Made by a program: the position numbers and the translations under genes. A stretch of 5,050 bases of DNA. Source: Thermoplasmata archaeon (GTDB lineage Archaea > Thermoplasmatota > DTKX01 > GCA-020343715). Within the stretch, counting starts at the first letter, position 1, and each line of letters begins with the position of its first letter. The notes under the pieces were generated by a model, which searched no databases, was not told the origin of the DNA, and saw only the letters and a list, made by a program, of their open reading frames with translations. The stretch spans positions 312,805 to 317,854 of the forward strand of contig CP070808.1 of the NCBI GenBank assembly GCA_020343715.1, written 5' to 3'. This document shows positions 1 to 5,034 of this stretch, one piece after another.

Positions 1-194
1 CCGTAGTTGCCGATGAGGGGGTAGGTGAGAACAAGGATCTGCCCGCAATAAGAGGGGTCCGTCAGGCTCTCAACGTAGCCCACCATGCCGGTGTTGAAGA
101 CCACCTCACCCGCAGTGGGCTTGAAGTCCCCGAAGGCCTCGCCAGAGAAGCTGGTCCCGTCTTGGAGTTCGAGTGTTACGCCGCTCGATTCCAT
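1..194 (-). CDS. carA: Carbamoyl-phosphate synthase small subunit, N-terminal fragment (runs off left edge)
   Basis: The first 64 residues of the glutamine amidotransferase subunit of carbamoyl-phosphate synthase are present; the rest lies left of the window. The subunit releases ammonia from glutamine for the large subunit CarB, feeding carbamoyl phosphate to cytosolic arginine and pyrimidine synthesis. The reading starts [20 protein letters not shown] and then carries the family's N-terminal signature: [12 protein letters not shown] (residues 29-40), [10 protein letters not shown] (44-53) and TYPLIGNYG at the edge. The class I amidotransferase triad would be further along and cannot be seen. 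The ATG at 194-192 is the only reasonable start: it sits at the family's usual N-terminus and about 31 nt downstream of the TATA-like block on the minus strand, so the transcript would have almost no leader. Divergent from the small membrane protein gene at 257. Family assignment is firm. Confidence 0.95.
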   Translation of the reverse strand, partial: MESSGVTLELQDGTSFSGEAFGDFKPTAGEVVFNTGMVGYVESLTDPSYCGQILVLTYPLIGNY

Positions 195-218
195 CCGGGA
201 GCAGGAGATGGGATAGTG

Positions 219-237
219 GCATAATATACTTACGTAT
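219..237. promoter_or_regulatory. Shared divergent TATA-box region between carA and the small membrane protein gene
   Basis: This is the only AT-rich block in the 62-nt gap between the two start codons. The core ATAATATACTT (221-231) reads AAGTATATTAT on the minus strand, so it resembles a TATA box both ways. Its centre (about 225.5) is equidistant, about 31.5 nt, from the carA ATG at 194 and the ATG at 257. With the usual archaeal spacing of about 26 nt to the transcription start, both transcripts would begin about 5-6 nt before their ATG. ATAC (226-229) and GTAT (234-237) form a short inverted repeat. The promoter role is inferred from position and composition. Confidence 0.65.
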
Positions 238-256
238 GGGCGTGCAATGATAGACC

Positions 257-460
257 ATGGATTGGGGACTCGTCGGTGTGTTCGTGTCGATCATCGGAGG
301 GGTCATCGCCTTCGTGGGCGTCCTCGTCCTGGCCAACTCCGAACACGAGCGTACCAACATGATCGGCGAGGTGGGGGAGGCCTCCGGCCCGGGCCTGCAC
401 CTCATCTACATCGGCCTCGCCGCCGTCGGCGCGGGAATAGTCATCATGCTGGCCCAGTGA
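257..460 (+). CDS. Small two-helix membrane protein, function unknown
   Basis: I do not recognise a family for this 67-residue protein. It has two hydrophobic segments, about residues 5-26 (rich in Gly, Val and Ile) and 47-65, joined by a polar loop of about 20 residues holding SEHERTN and an acidic [10 protein letters not shown] stretch. This predicts a helical hairpin in the cytoplasmic membrane; there is no signal peptidase site or metal motif. The ATG at 257 lies about 31 nt from the TATA-like block at 221-231, which favours it and implies a nearly leaderless mRNA. A second frame over the same bases (247-501) is Arg/His/Gly-rich and looks like a GC-rich shadow. The next gene starts 63 nt downstream with its own TATA-like block, so cotranscription is possible but not required. 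It could be a small accessory subunit of a membrane enzyme, but nothing here shows that. Confidence 0.7.
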   Translation: MDWGLVGVFVSIIGGVIAFVGVLVLANSEHERTNMIGEVGEASGPGLHLIYIGLAAVGAGIVIMLAQ

Positions 461-490
461 GCATCGGAAGACCGGGGACCGTCAGGGCAC

Positions 491-500
491 AACTTAGATA
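491..500 (+). promoter_or_regulatory. TATA-like element of the membrane methyltransferase gene
   Basis: The stretch AACTTAGATA stands out as AT-rich in GC-rich surroundings and is centred about 27-28 nt before the ATG at 524. At normal archaeal spacing this puts the transcription start at or just before the ATG, giving a leaderless mRNA. No Shine-Dalgarno sequence lies between it and the ATG, which fits. This is inferred from position only. Confidence 0.5.
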
Positions 501-523
501 ACCCTCTCCTCCATCCACTGACC

Positions 524-1240
524 ATGGACTGGGCGGACCCCGCGCGCAGGTGGAACCTCGTGGCCAGGGTGGCCCTCGTCGCCTTCGGTCTCTCATCCCT
601 CATGTTCTGGGACCACTTCGCCGCCCACTTCAGGGCCCACCTATCGGGGTCCATCATCGACGACGTCATCACCGGCGAGTGGCACGTGGTGGTGTTCAAC
701 ATCGCCCTGTTCACCAGCTTCCTCATCCCGCTGACCTTCAGGAGGAAGGCGGACTGGAAGGAGTACACCATCGTGGTGGCCTTCATCGTCAGCCTGTTCA
801 TCGAGATGTACGGGATCCCCCTGCTTATCGTACTGGTCGCGGGAAGGTACGCCCCCGAGTCCACGCCCCCCCTGGAGGAGGCCTTCGTCATCGAGTTCCT
901 GGGGGTCGAGTTCTACTTCACCGTCCCCATGGTCTACGGGGCCGTCCTCATCATGGCGGGGATGGCCCTCATCATCGTCGGGTGGGTCCAGCTGTTCAGG
1001 GGGGTGAAGGAGGACGCCCTGGTCACCACCGGCGTCTACGCGGTGTCGCGTAACCCCCAGTACCTGGGCTTCATGATGATAGTCCTCGGCTGGTGGGTGG
1101 GATGGCCCACGCTGTTGGTCACTGTCTTCGCCCCGATCCTGTTCTTCCTCTACTACCGGCTGTGCAGGGTCGAGGAGGGGGAGGTGGGGGACCTGCCAGG
1201 GTTCTCAGAGTACCAACGGACGGTGCCCCTGGTCATCTAG
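524..1240 (+). CDS. Membrane-embedded methyltransferase of the isoprenylcysteine carboxyl / phospholipid methyltransferase (ICMT/PEMT) type
   Basis: A 238-residue integral membrane protein with hydrophobic segments at about 11-28, 54-70, 81-106, 133-157 and 180-212, the last probably a hairpin. The C-terminal third has the SAM-binding layout of ICMT/PEMT-like enzymes: LVTTGVYAVSRNPQYLG (166-182), a long hydrophobic pair, then RVEEGE (215-220) and FSEYQRTVP (227-235), matching the usual pattern of GxYxxxRHPxYxG followed by E-E and Y..Y...VP. The usual RHP is RNP here. LFIEMYGIPL (91-100) also resembles a stretch I recall in prokaryotic members of this group. Such enzymes methylate lipid or prenyl substrates at the membrane; the substrate of this one cannot be read from sequence, and a link to arsenic methylation is not supported. 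The ATG at 524 lies just after a TATA-like block with no Shine-Dalgarno site. Length is slightly above the common 180-220 residues because of the N-terminal helices. Confidence 0.82.
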   Translation: MDWADPARRWNLVARVALVAFGLSSLMFWDHFAAHFRAHLSGSIIDDVITGEWHVVVFNIALFTSFLIPLTFRRKADWKEYTIVVAFIVSLFIEMYGIPLLIVLVAGRYAPESTPPLEEAFVIEFLGVEFYFTVPMVYGAVLIMAGMALIIVGWVQLFRGVKEDALVTTGVYAVSRNPQYLGFMMIVLGWWVGWPTLLVTVFAPILFFLYYRLCRVEEGEVGDLPGFSEYQRTVPLVI

Positions 1241-1253
1241 GCGTATCCCCACC

Positions 1254-1264
1254 TTCAAATACAT
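1254..1264 (+). promoter_or_regulatory. TATA-like element of the aminotransferase gene
   Basis: TTCAAATACAT is the only AT-rich stretch in the 61-nt gap after the methyltransferase stop. It is centred about 43 nt before the ATG at 1302, predicting a transcription start near 1285 and a leader of about 17 nt that would include the Shine-Dalgarno site at 1287-1294. Inferred from position and composition. Confidence 0.5.
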
Positions 1265-1286
1265 GCTCATCGTTCCCGGGGACATC

Positions 1287-1294
1287 TAGGAGGT
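1287..1294 (+). promoter_or_regulatory. Strong Shine-Dalgarno site before the aminotransferase gene
   Basis: TAGGAGGT matches the anti-Shine-Dalgarno end of 16S rRNA and ends 7 nt before the ATG at 1302, the expected spacing. It fixes that start and is the best ribosome binding site in the window. Confidence 0.8.
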
Positions 1295-1301
1295 CAGTGA
1301 C

Positions 1302-2498
1302 ATGGACTCGAAGGGCTACATGGACCTGGAGGGCACCTGGGGCGCCCACAACTACCACCCGCTGCCCGTGGTCATCGAGAGGGCCGAGGGCGTGTGGGTC
1401 TGGGACGTGGAGGGCAGGAAGTACATGGACATGCTGTCTGCCTACTCCGCCGTGAGCCAGGGCCACCTGCATCCCCACGTCATCGCCGAGACGAAGGCCC
1501 AGCTGGACCGCCTGACCCTCACCTCCCGGGCCTTCTACAACGACCGCCTGGGCCCCTTCCTCAAGCGGCTGTGCGAGCTGGCCGGCATGGAGATGGCCCT
1601 GCCCATGAACACCGGCGCCGAGGCGGTGGAGACGGCCATCAAGATGGCACGCCGTTACGCCCACCAGCGCATGAACGTGCCCGCGGACAAGGGCGAGATC
1701 GTGGTGTGCGACAACAACTTCCACGGCCGCACGACCACCATAGTGGGCTTCTCCTCGGACCCCGACTCGCGCAAGGGATTCGGTCCCTTCACCCCGGGCT
1801 TCACCTCGATACCCTTCAACGACCTGGACGCCTTCCAGGAGAGCATCCACGACGAGACTGTGGGCATCCTGGTGGAGCCCATCCAGGCGGAGGCGGGTAT
1901 CTTCGTCCCCGACGAAGGTTACCTCCGGGGGCTCCGGGACATCTGCGACGACAAGGGCGTCCTGCTCATGTTCGACGAGATCCAGACGGGCCTTTGCAGG
2001 ACGGGCAGGATGTTCGCCTTCCAGCACGAGGACGCGAGCCCCGACATCCTCACGGTGGGCAAGGCCCTCGGCGCGGGCGTGTTCCCAGTCTCTGCCGCCA
2101 TCAGCAGCCGGGAGATAATGTCGGTGTTCACCCCGGGAAGTCACGGAAGCACCTTCGGGGGCAACCCCCTGGCCTGCGCCGTGGGCGAGGCGGCCATCGA
2201 CGTGCTCGTCGACGAGAGGCTGGACGAGCGGGCCACCCACCTGGGCGGTTACCTGATGGACCGGTTGGAGGACGTCCGCACCGACAACGTCAAGGAGATC
2301 CGCGGCAAGGGGCTGCTGGTGGGCATCGAGATGCACCTGGGGGAGGGCGAGACCGTCCGGCCCTACTGCGAGAAGCTGATGACCATGGGGATGCTCTGCA
2401 AGGACACCCACGAGAGGACCATCCGGCTGGCGCCACCCCTAACCATCACCGAGGAGGAGCTGGACTGGGCGGTCGGCCGGCTGGCCCAGGTGTTGTGA
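1302..2498 (+). CDS. rocD: Ornithine--oxo-acid aminotransferase (ornithine delta-aminotransferase)
   Basis: A 398-residue class III PLP aminotransferase, full length for ornithine aminotransferase (OAT). OAT moves the delta-amino group of ornithine to 2-oxoglutarate, giving glutamate-5-semialdehyde (which cyclises to pyrroline-5-carboxylate) and glutamate, linking arginine/ornithine with proline and glutamate metabolism in the cytosol. Visible motifs are GAHNYHPLPVVIERAEG (14-30), SAYSAVSQGHLHP (46-58), NTGAEAVE (103-110), NFHGRT (139-144), EPIQAEAG (192-199), DEIQTG (225-230), TVGKALGAG (251-259), HGSTFGGNPL (281-290) and IRLAPPL (374-380). Compared with human OAT, the residues matching Tyr55, Tyr85, Arg180, Glu235, Lys292 and Arg413 are Tyr18, Tyr48, Arg143, Glu197, Lys254 and Arg375, at a near-constant offset of 37-38. 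This favours OAT over acetylornithine or GABA aminotransferase. Ala196 replaces the usual Gly in PIQGEAG. It has its own TATA-like block and ribosome binding site, and arsS follows 56 nt later with another TATA-like block. Confidence 0.92.
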   Translation: MDSKGYMDLEGTWGAHNYHPLPVVIERAEGVWVWDVEGRKYMDMLSAYSAVSQGHLHPHVIAETKAQLDRLTLTSRAFYNDRLGPFLKRLCELAGMEMALPMNTGAEAVETAIKMARRYAHQRMNVPADKGEIVVCDNNFHGRTTTIVGFSSDPDSRKGFGPFTPGFTSIPFNDLDAFQESIHDETVGILVEPIQAEAGIFVPDEGYLRGLRDICDDKGVLLMFDEIQTGLCRTGRMFAFQHEDASPDILTVGKALGAGVFPVSAAISSREIMSVFTPGSHGSTFGGNPLACAVGEAAIDVLVDERLDERATHLGGYLMDRLEDVRTDNVKEIRGKGLLVGIEMHLGEGETVRPYCEKLMTMGMLCKDTHERTIRLAPPLTITEEELDWAVGRLAQVL

Positions 2499-2503
2499 GC
2501 GGG

Positions 2504-2515
2504 CAAAGTTTAATC
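2504..2515 (+). promoter_or_regulatory. TATA-like element with purine-rich upstream flank for arsS
   Basis: CAAAGTTTAATC starts 5 nt after the aminotransferase stop. GTTTAAT resembles a TATA box, and the preceding CAAA could serve as a BRE-like flank. Its centre (about 2511) is 44 nt before the ATG at 2555, the same spacing as at the aminotransferase, predicting a transcription start near 2537. It suggests that arsS and the gene behind it form their own transcription unit. Confidence 0.6.
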
Positions 2516-2524
2516 AACGCCCAG

Positions 2525-2538
2525 GGGGCTTGAGCCCC
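2525..2538 (+). repeat. Short inverted repeat at the predicted arsS transcription start
   Basis: GGGGCT (2525-2530) and AGCCCC (2533-2538) are exact reverse complements separated by TG. The dyad lies between the TATA-like block and the ATG, ending at the predicted transcription start. It could be a repressor site, or chance in GC-rich DNA; six-base arms are short. Confidence 0.35.
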
Positions 2539-2554
2539 AGAAAGGGTGCTCCCA

Positions 2555-3505
2555 ATGAACGCCTTCGATGATAATATGGAGCTGGCCGGCCTGCCCCGTC
2601 TAACCTGCCAGCGCATCGACACCCTGCAGGTCAACGTAGGTCGGAAGTGCAACCAGGCCTGCGCCCATTGCCACCAAGAGGCGGGACCCGACAGGGATGA
2701 GCTGATGGACTGGGGGACGATGGAGCAGGTGATCGCCGCCGCCGATGTCATGGGCGACGTGCTGGTGGACATCACGGGTGGCGCACCCGAGCTGAACCCC
2801 CACCTGCGCAGGTTCGTCACCCAGCTCCGGACCCACGGGCACCCCGTCATGGTGCGGACCAACCTCACGTGTCTCCAGGAGCCCGAGGGCAAGGGCATGG
2901 CGGAGTTCTACGCCGAACAGGGTGTCGAGCTGATAGCCTCCCTCAACTGCTACGAGGAGGAGGAGGTTCGTATCCAGCGCGGCGAGGGGGTCTTCGAGAG
3001 GAGCCTGACCGCCCTGCGCACGTTGAACCAGCTGGGCTACGGCACGGGAGGTGAACTGGTCCTCGATCTGGTGTACAACCACATCGGCGCCTGCCTGCCC
3101 CCGCCCCAGGACAAGCTGGAGGACGACTACCACCGCATCCTCCAAGAGGAGTTCGGTATAACCTTCGACCACCTGTTCACAATAACCAACATGCCCATCG
3201 GTCGGTTCCGCCGGCACCTGGAGGAGACGGGACAGATGGACGACTACATGGCCCTGCTCCGCGACGGTTTCAACGCCGAGACGGTGGACCCCCTGATGTG
3301 CCGGACCCAGGTGTGCGTCCGCTGGGACGGGGCGCTGTTCGACTGCGACTTCAACATGGCCAGGGGCATGCCCGTTGATTGTCCCACCGGCCACGTGGCG
3401 CAGTTCGACCCCAGGGCGCTGGAGGGCAGACCAATCGTCACGGCGGACCACTGCCTGGGGTGCACCGCAGGAAGCGGCTCATCCTGCGGGGGGGCGCTCC
3501 TGTAG
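2555..3505 (+). CDS. arsS: Radical SAM enzyme of the arsenosugar biosynthesis ArsS family (TIGR04167 / DUF3641 type)
   Basis: A 316-residue protein. The radical SAM cluster motif is C32-x3-C36-x2-C39 in LQVNVGRKCNQACAHCHQEA (24-43), which continues GPDR to 47 and is the family hallmark; DITGGAPELNP (72-82) is the SAM-binding GGE-like segment. The C-terminal DUF3641-like part has Cys249, 254, 264, 276, 300, 303 and 311, with FDCDFNMA (262-269) and HCLGCTAGSGSSCGGA (299-314), expected to bind a second iron-sulfur cluster. In cyanobacteria ArsS works after ArsM and is thought to join the 5'-deoxyadenosyl group of SAM to dimethylarsenite on the way to arsenosugars; by inference this cytosolic enzyme does similar chemistry. 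Many relatives carry selenocysteine; here every such position is Cys and no TGA is read through. The ATG at 2555 is preferred over GTG 2546 because GGTG (2545-2548) sits 6 nt ahead as a weak ribosome binding site. The transferase gene follows directly. Confidence 0.9.
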   Translation: MNAFDDNMELAGLPRLTCQRIDTLQVNVGRKCNQACAHCHQEAGPDRDELMDWGTMEQVIAAADVMGDVLVDITGGAPELNPHLRRFVTQLRTHGHPVMVRTNLTCLQEPEGKGMAEFYAEQGVELIASLNCYEEEEVRIQRGEGVFERSLTALRTLNQLGYGTGGELVLDLVYNHIGACLPPPQDKLEDDYHRILQEEFGITFDHLFTITNMPIGRFRRHLEETGQMDDYMALLRDGFNAETVDPLMCRTQVCVRWDGALFDCDFNMARGMPVDCPTGHVAQFDPRALEGRPIVTADHCLGCTAGSGSSCGGALL

Positions 3506-5013
3506 GGGGTGGTTCCACGGAGAGGAGGGGGACAGGGGGGAATGGCACCGTCGTCATCATGGCCAAGGACCCCACCTCGGTCCCGGTCAAGACCCGCCTG
3601 GCCGCCTCCCTCGGTGACGAGGCGACAGTAGGTCTCTTCAGGGCGTTCATCCTGGACGAGCTCAGCGCCATCGAGGACGTCGGTCTCACGGTCTTCATCT
3701 CCCTGTATCCCCCCGGTGAAGGAGGCGGCTTCAGGGAGTGGCTTGGACACCCGGTGACCACCCTTCCCCAGGGAGGTGCTGACCTGGGGGAGAGGATAAT
3801 CAGCTCCCTCACGGAGGCGATGGACAGGGTGGAAGGACCGGTGGTCACCATCACCAGCGACGTGCCCGACCTGCCGGTGGGGCACCTGGAGGAGGCCCTC
3901 CTCGCCCTCGAAGGCTCCGACGCCGTCCTCGCCTCCAGCTCGGACGGGGGCTTCCACCTTATCGGCCTCAGGAGGGACGCGCTGTCCAATGACCTTTTCA
4001 AGGGGGTCCCCTGGAGCACCGGCAGGGCCCTCGAGGCGGTCCGGGAGAGACTGGAATCCAGGGGCCTCTCAGTGGTCGATGTATCGCCCTGGTTCGACGT
4101 GGACGACGGGAGCGACGCTGAGGCTCTGGGGGTCCGGCTGTCCAAGGACCCATCGGCCGCACCCAGGACGGCAACTGTCCTCGAGGAGTTCCCCATCCAC
4201 GGGCACACCGGTCCCTGGCTTTCGGTGGTCATCCCAGTGCTCCACGAGGAGGAGCTGATCGGGGGGACGGTCGACCACGTCCTCTCCATGGGGGACCCTG
4301 GGGAGGTGGAGGTAATCGTGGTCGATGGCGACGTCGAGGGCAGCACCCTGGCAGCCCTGGGAAGGGATGACGTGGTCGGATTCACGGCCCCTCGGGGCAG
4401 GGGCACCCAGATGAACGCCGGCGCCTCCAAGGCCCGGGGAGAGGTGCTCCTCTTCCTCCACGTGGACACGAGGCTCCCTGACGGGGCCCAGGACCTGATC
4501 AGGATGGCCCTGGCCGGGGATGGCACGGAGGTGGGCGCCTTCGATATTAGCTATGGATCTGGGGGGACCGTGGAGAGGATGATGGCGAAGCTTGGGAACA
4601 CCCGGGCCCGTCTGCGCAGGGTTCCCTATGGGGAGAACGGGGTGTTCATGACAAGACGGGTCTTCGAGGAACTGGGGGGCTACCCGGACGTCCCGATCAT
4701 GGAGGACGTAGAGATGATGCTCAAGGTAAAGAGATCTGGCCGTGACCTGGTCTTCATCGACCACCCGGTCAACACCTCGGTCCGAAGGTTCCACCAGGTG
4801 GGTTTCTGGAGGACCAACGCCAGGAACATGGCGATGCTGTGGCTCCATCGGTTCGGGGCACCTCCCGAGAAGCTGGCGGCATTCTACCCTCCCCAGTCGG
4901 AGGAGAGGCGCAGGTGGGACTGGCGTCCCTACCTGCGCCGTGGAAAGAGCCGGTCCCGCCCCCGCGAGTTGGAGGCTGCGTACGGGGACGGGAGTCGGCC
5001 TCCGTTATCCTAA
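3460..5013 (+). CDS. Two-domain transferase: TIGR04282 (DUF2064, CofC-like) fused to TIGR04283 (GT2-like), arsenosugar-associated
   Basis: A 517-residue cytosolic protein if begun at GTG 3460; numbers use that start. Domain 1 (about 29-225) is the DUF2064/TIGR04282 fold: VVIMAKDP (31-38), VKTRL (43-47), ITSDVPDLP (131-139), SDGGFHLIGL (161-170), FKGVPWST (180-187) and FDVDDGSD (212-219). Domain 2 (about 253-490) is GT2/TIGR04283: LSVVIPVLHEEE (254-265), VVDGD (287-291), RGRGTQMNAGASKARGEVLL (312-331), HVDT (334-337, DxD position), YGENGVFM (390-397), GGYPDVPIMEDVE (406-418) and TSVRRF (439-444). In bacteria these usually separate families accompany ArsS-type radical SAM proteins and are thought to transfer a sugar or nucleotide; the substrate is unproven. 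No membrane helix is evident. The start is uncertain: ATG 3559 would remove most of the first beta strand (TVVIMA) and has no ribosome binding site nearby; GTG 3460 keeps it but overlaps arsS by 46 nt; TTG 3379 overlaps by 127 nt. No separate promoter is visible, so cotranscription with arsS is likely. The C-terminal tail is Arg-rich. Confidence 0.85.
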   Translation: MHRRKRLILRGGAPVGGGSTERRGTGGNGTVVIMAKDPTSVPVKTRLAASLGDEATVGLFRAFILDELSAIEDVGLTVFISLYPPGEGGGFREWLGHPVTTLPQGGADLGERIISSLTEAMDRVEGPVVTITSDVPDLPVGHLEEALLALEGSDAVLASSSDGGFHLIGLRRDALSNDLFKGVPWSTGRALEAVRERLESRGLSVVDVSPWFDVDDGSDAEALGVRLSKDPSAAPRTATVLEEFPIHGHTGPWLSVVIPVLHEEELIGGTVDHVLSMGDPGEVEVIVVDGDVEGSTLAALGRDDVVGFTAPRGRGTQMNAGASKARGEVLLFLHVDTRLPDGAQDLIRMALAGDGTEVGAFDISYGSGGTVERMMAKLGNTRARLRRVPYGENGVFMTRRVFEELGGYPDVPIMEDVEMMLKVKRSGRDLVFIDHPVNTSVRRFHQVGFWRTNARNMAMLWLHRFGAPPEKLAAFYPPQSEERRRWDWRPYLRRGKSRSRPRELEAAYGDGSRPPLS

Positions 5014-5016
5014 GCT

Positions 5017-5034
5017 CCCGACGCGCCGGTCGGG
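5017..5034 (+). terminator. Possible hairpin downstream of the fused transferase gene
   Basis: CCCGAC (5017-5022) and GTCGGG (5029-5034) form a 6-bp GC-rich stem around a 6-nt loop, four bases after the TAA stop, followed by only two T residues. It might mark the 3' end of the arsS unit. Archaeal termination usually relies on T-runs, which are absent, and the stem is short, so this is weak. The remaining bases to 5050 hold no supported gene; an ATG at 5047 after a G-run could start the next gene but is cut by the edge. Confidence 0.3.

Noticed and set aside
406..891. Minus-strand open frame opposite the start of the membrane methyltransferase
   Set aside because: It overlaps two better-supported genes, has no promoter-like block, and its product is Ser/Met/Arg-rich with no domain.
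1233..2411. Long minus-strand open frame (392 codons) opposite the aminotransferase
   Set aside because: Its translation is rich in His, Val and Gly with no recognisable domain, and it lies opposite a gene with full OAT motifs; typical antisense shadow in GC-rich DNA.
1394..2533. Plus-strand open frame in another register over the aminotransferase
   Set aside because: Extremely Arg/Pro/Gly/His-rich translation without motifs; a frame shadow.
2546..2554. GTG start for arsS three codons upstream
   Set aside because: The GTG overlaps the likely ribosome binding site (GGTG at 2545-2548), and ATG 2555 has the better spacing.
2600..3451. Minus-strand open frame opposite arsS
   Set aside because: No family resemblance and biased composition; the plus strand encodes a clear radical SAM protein.
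3379..3459. Extended N-terminus of the fused transferase from TTG 3379
   Set aside because: It would overlap the conserved C-terminal part of arsS by 127 nt, and the extra residues are Arg/Gly/His-rich without similarity to the family.
3438..4848. Two overlapping minus-strand open frames opposite the fused transferase gene
   Set aside because: Ser/Pro/Arg-rich or His/Val-rich shadows with no motif, start context or promoter.
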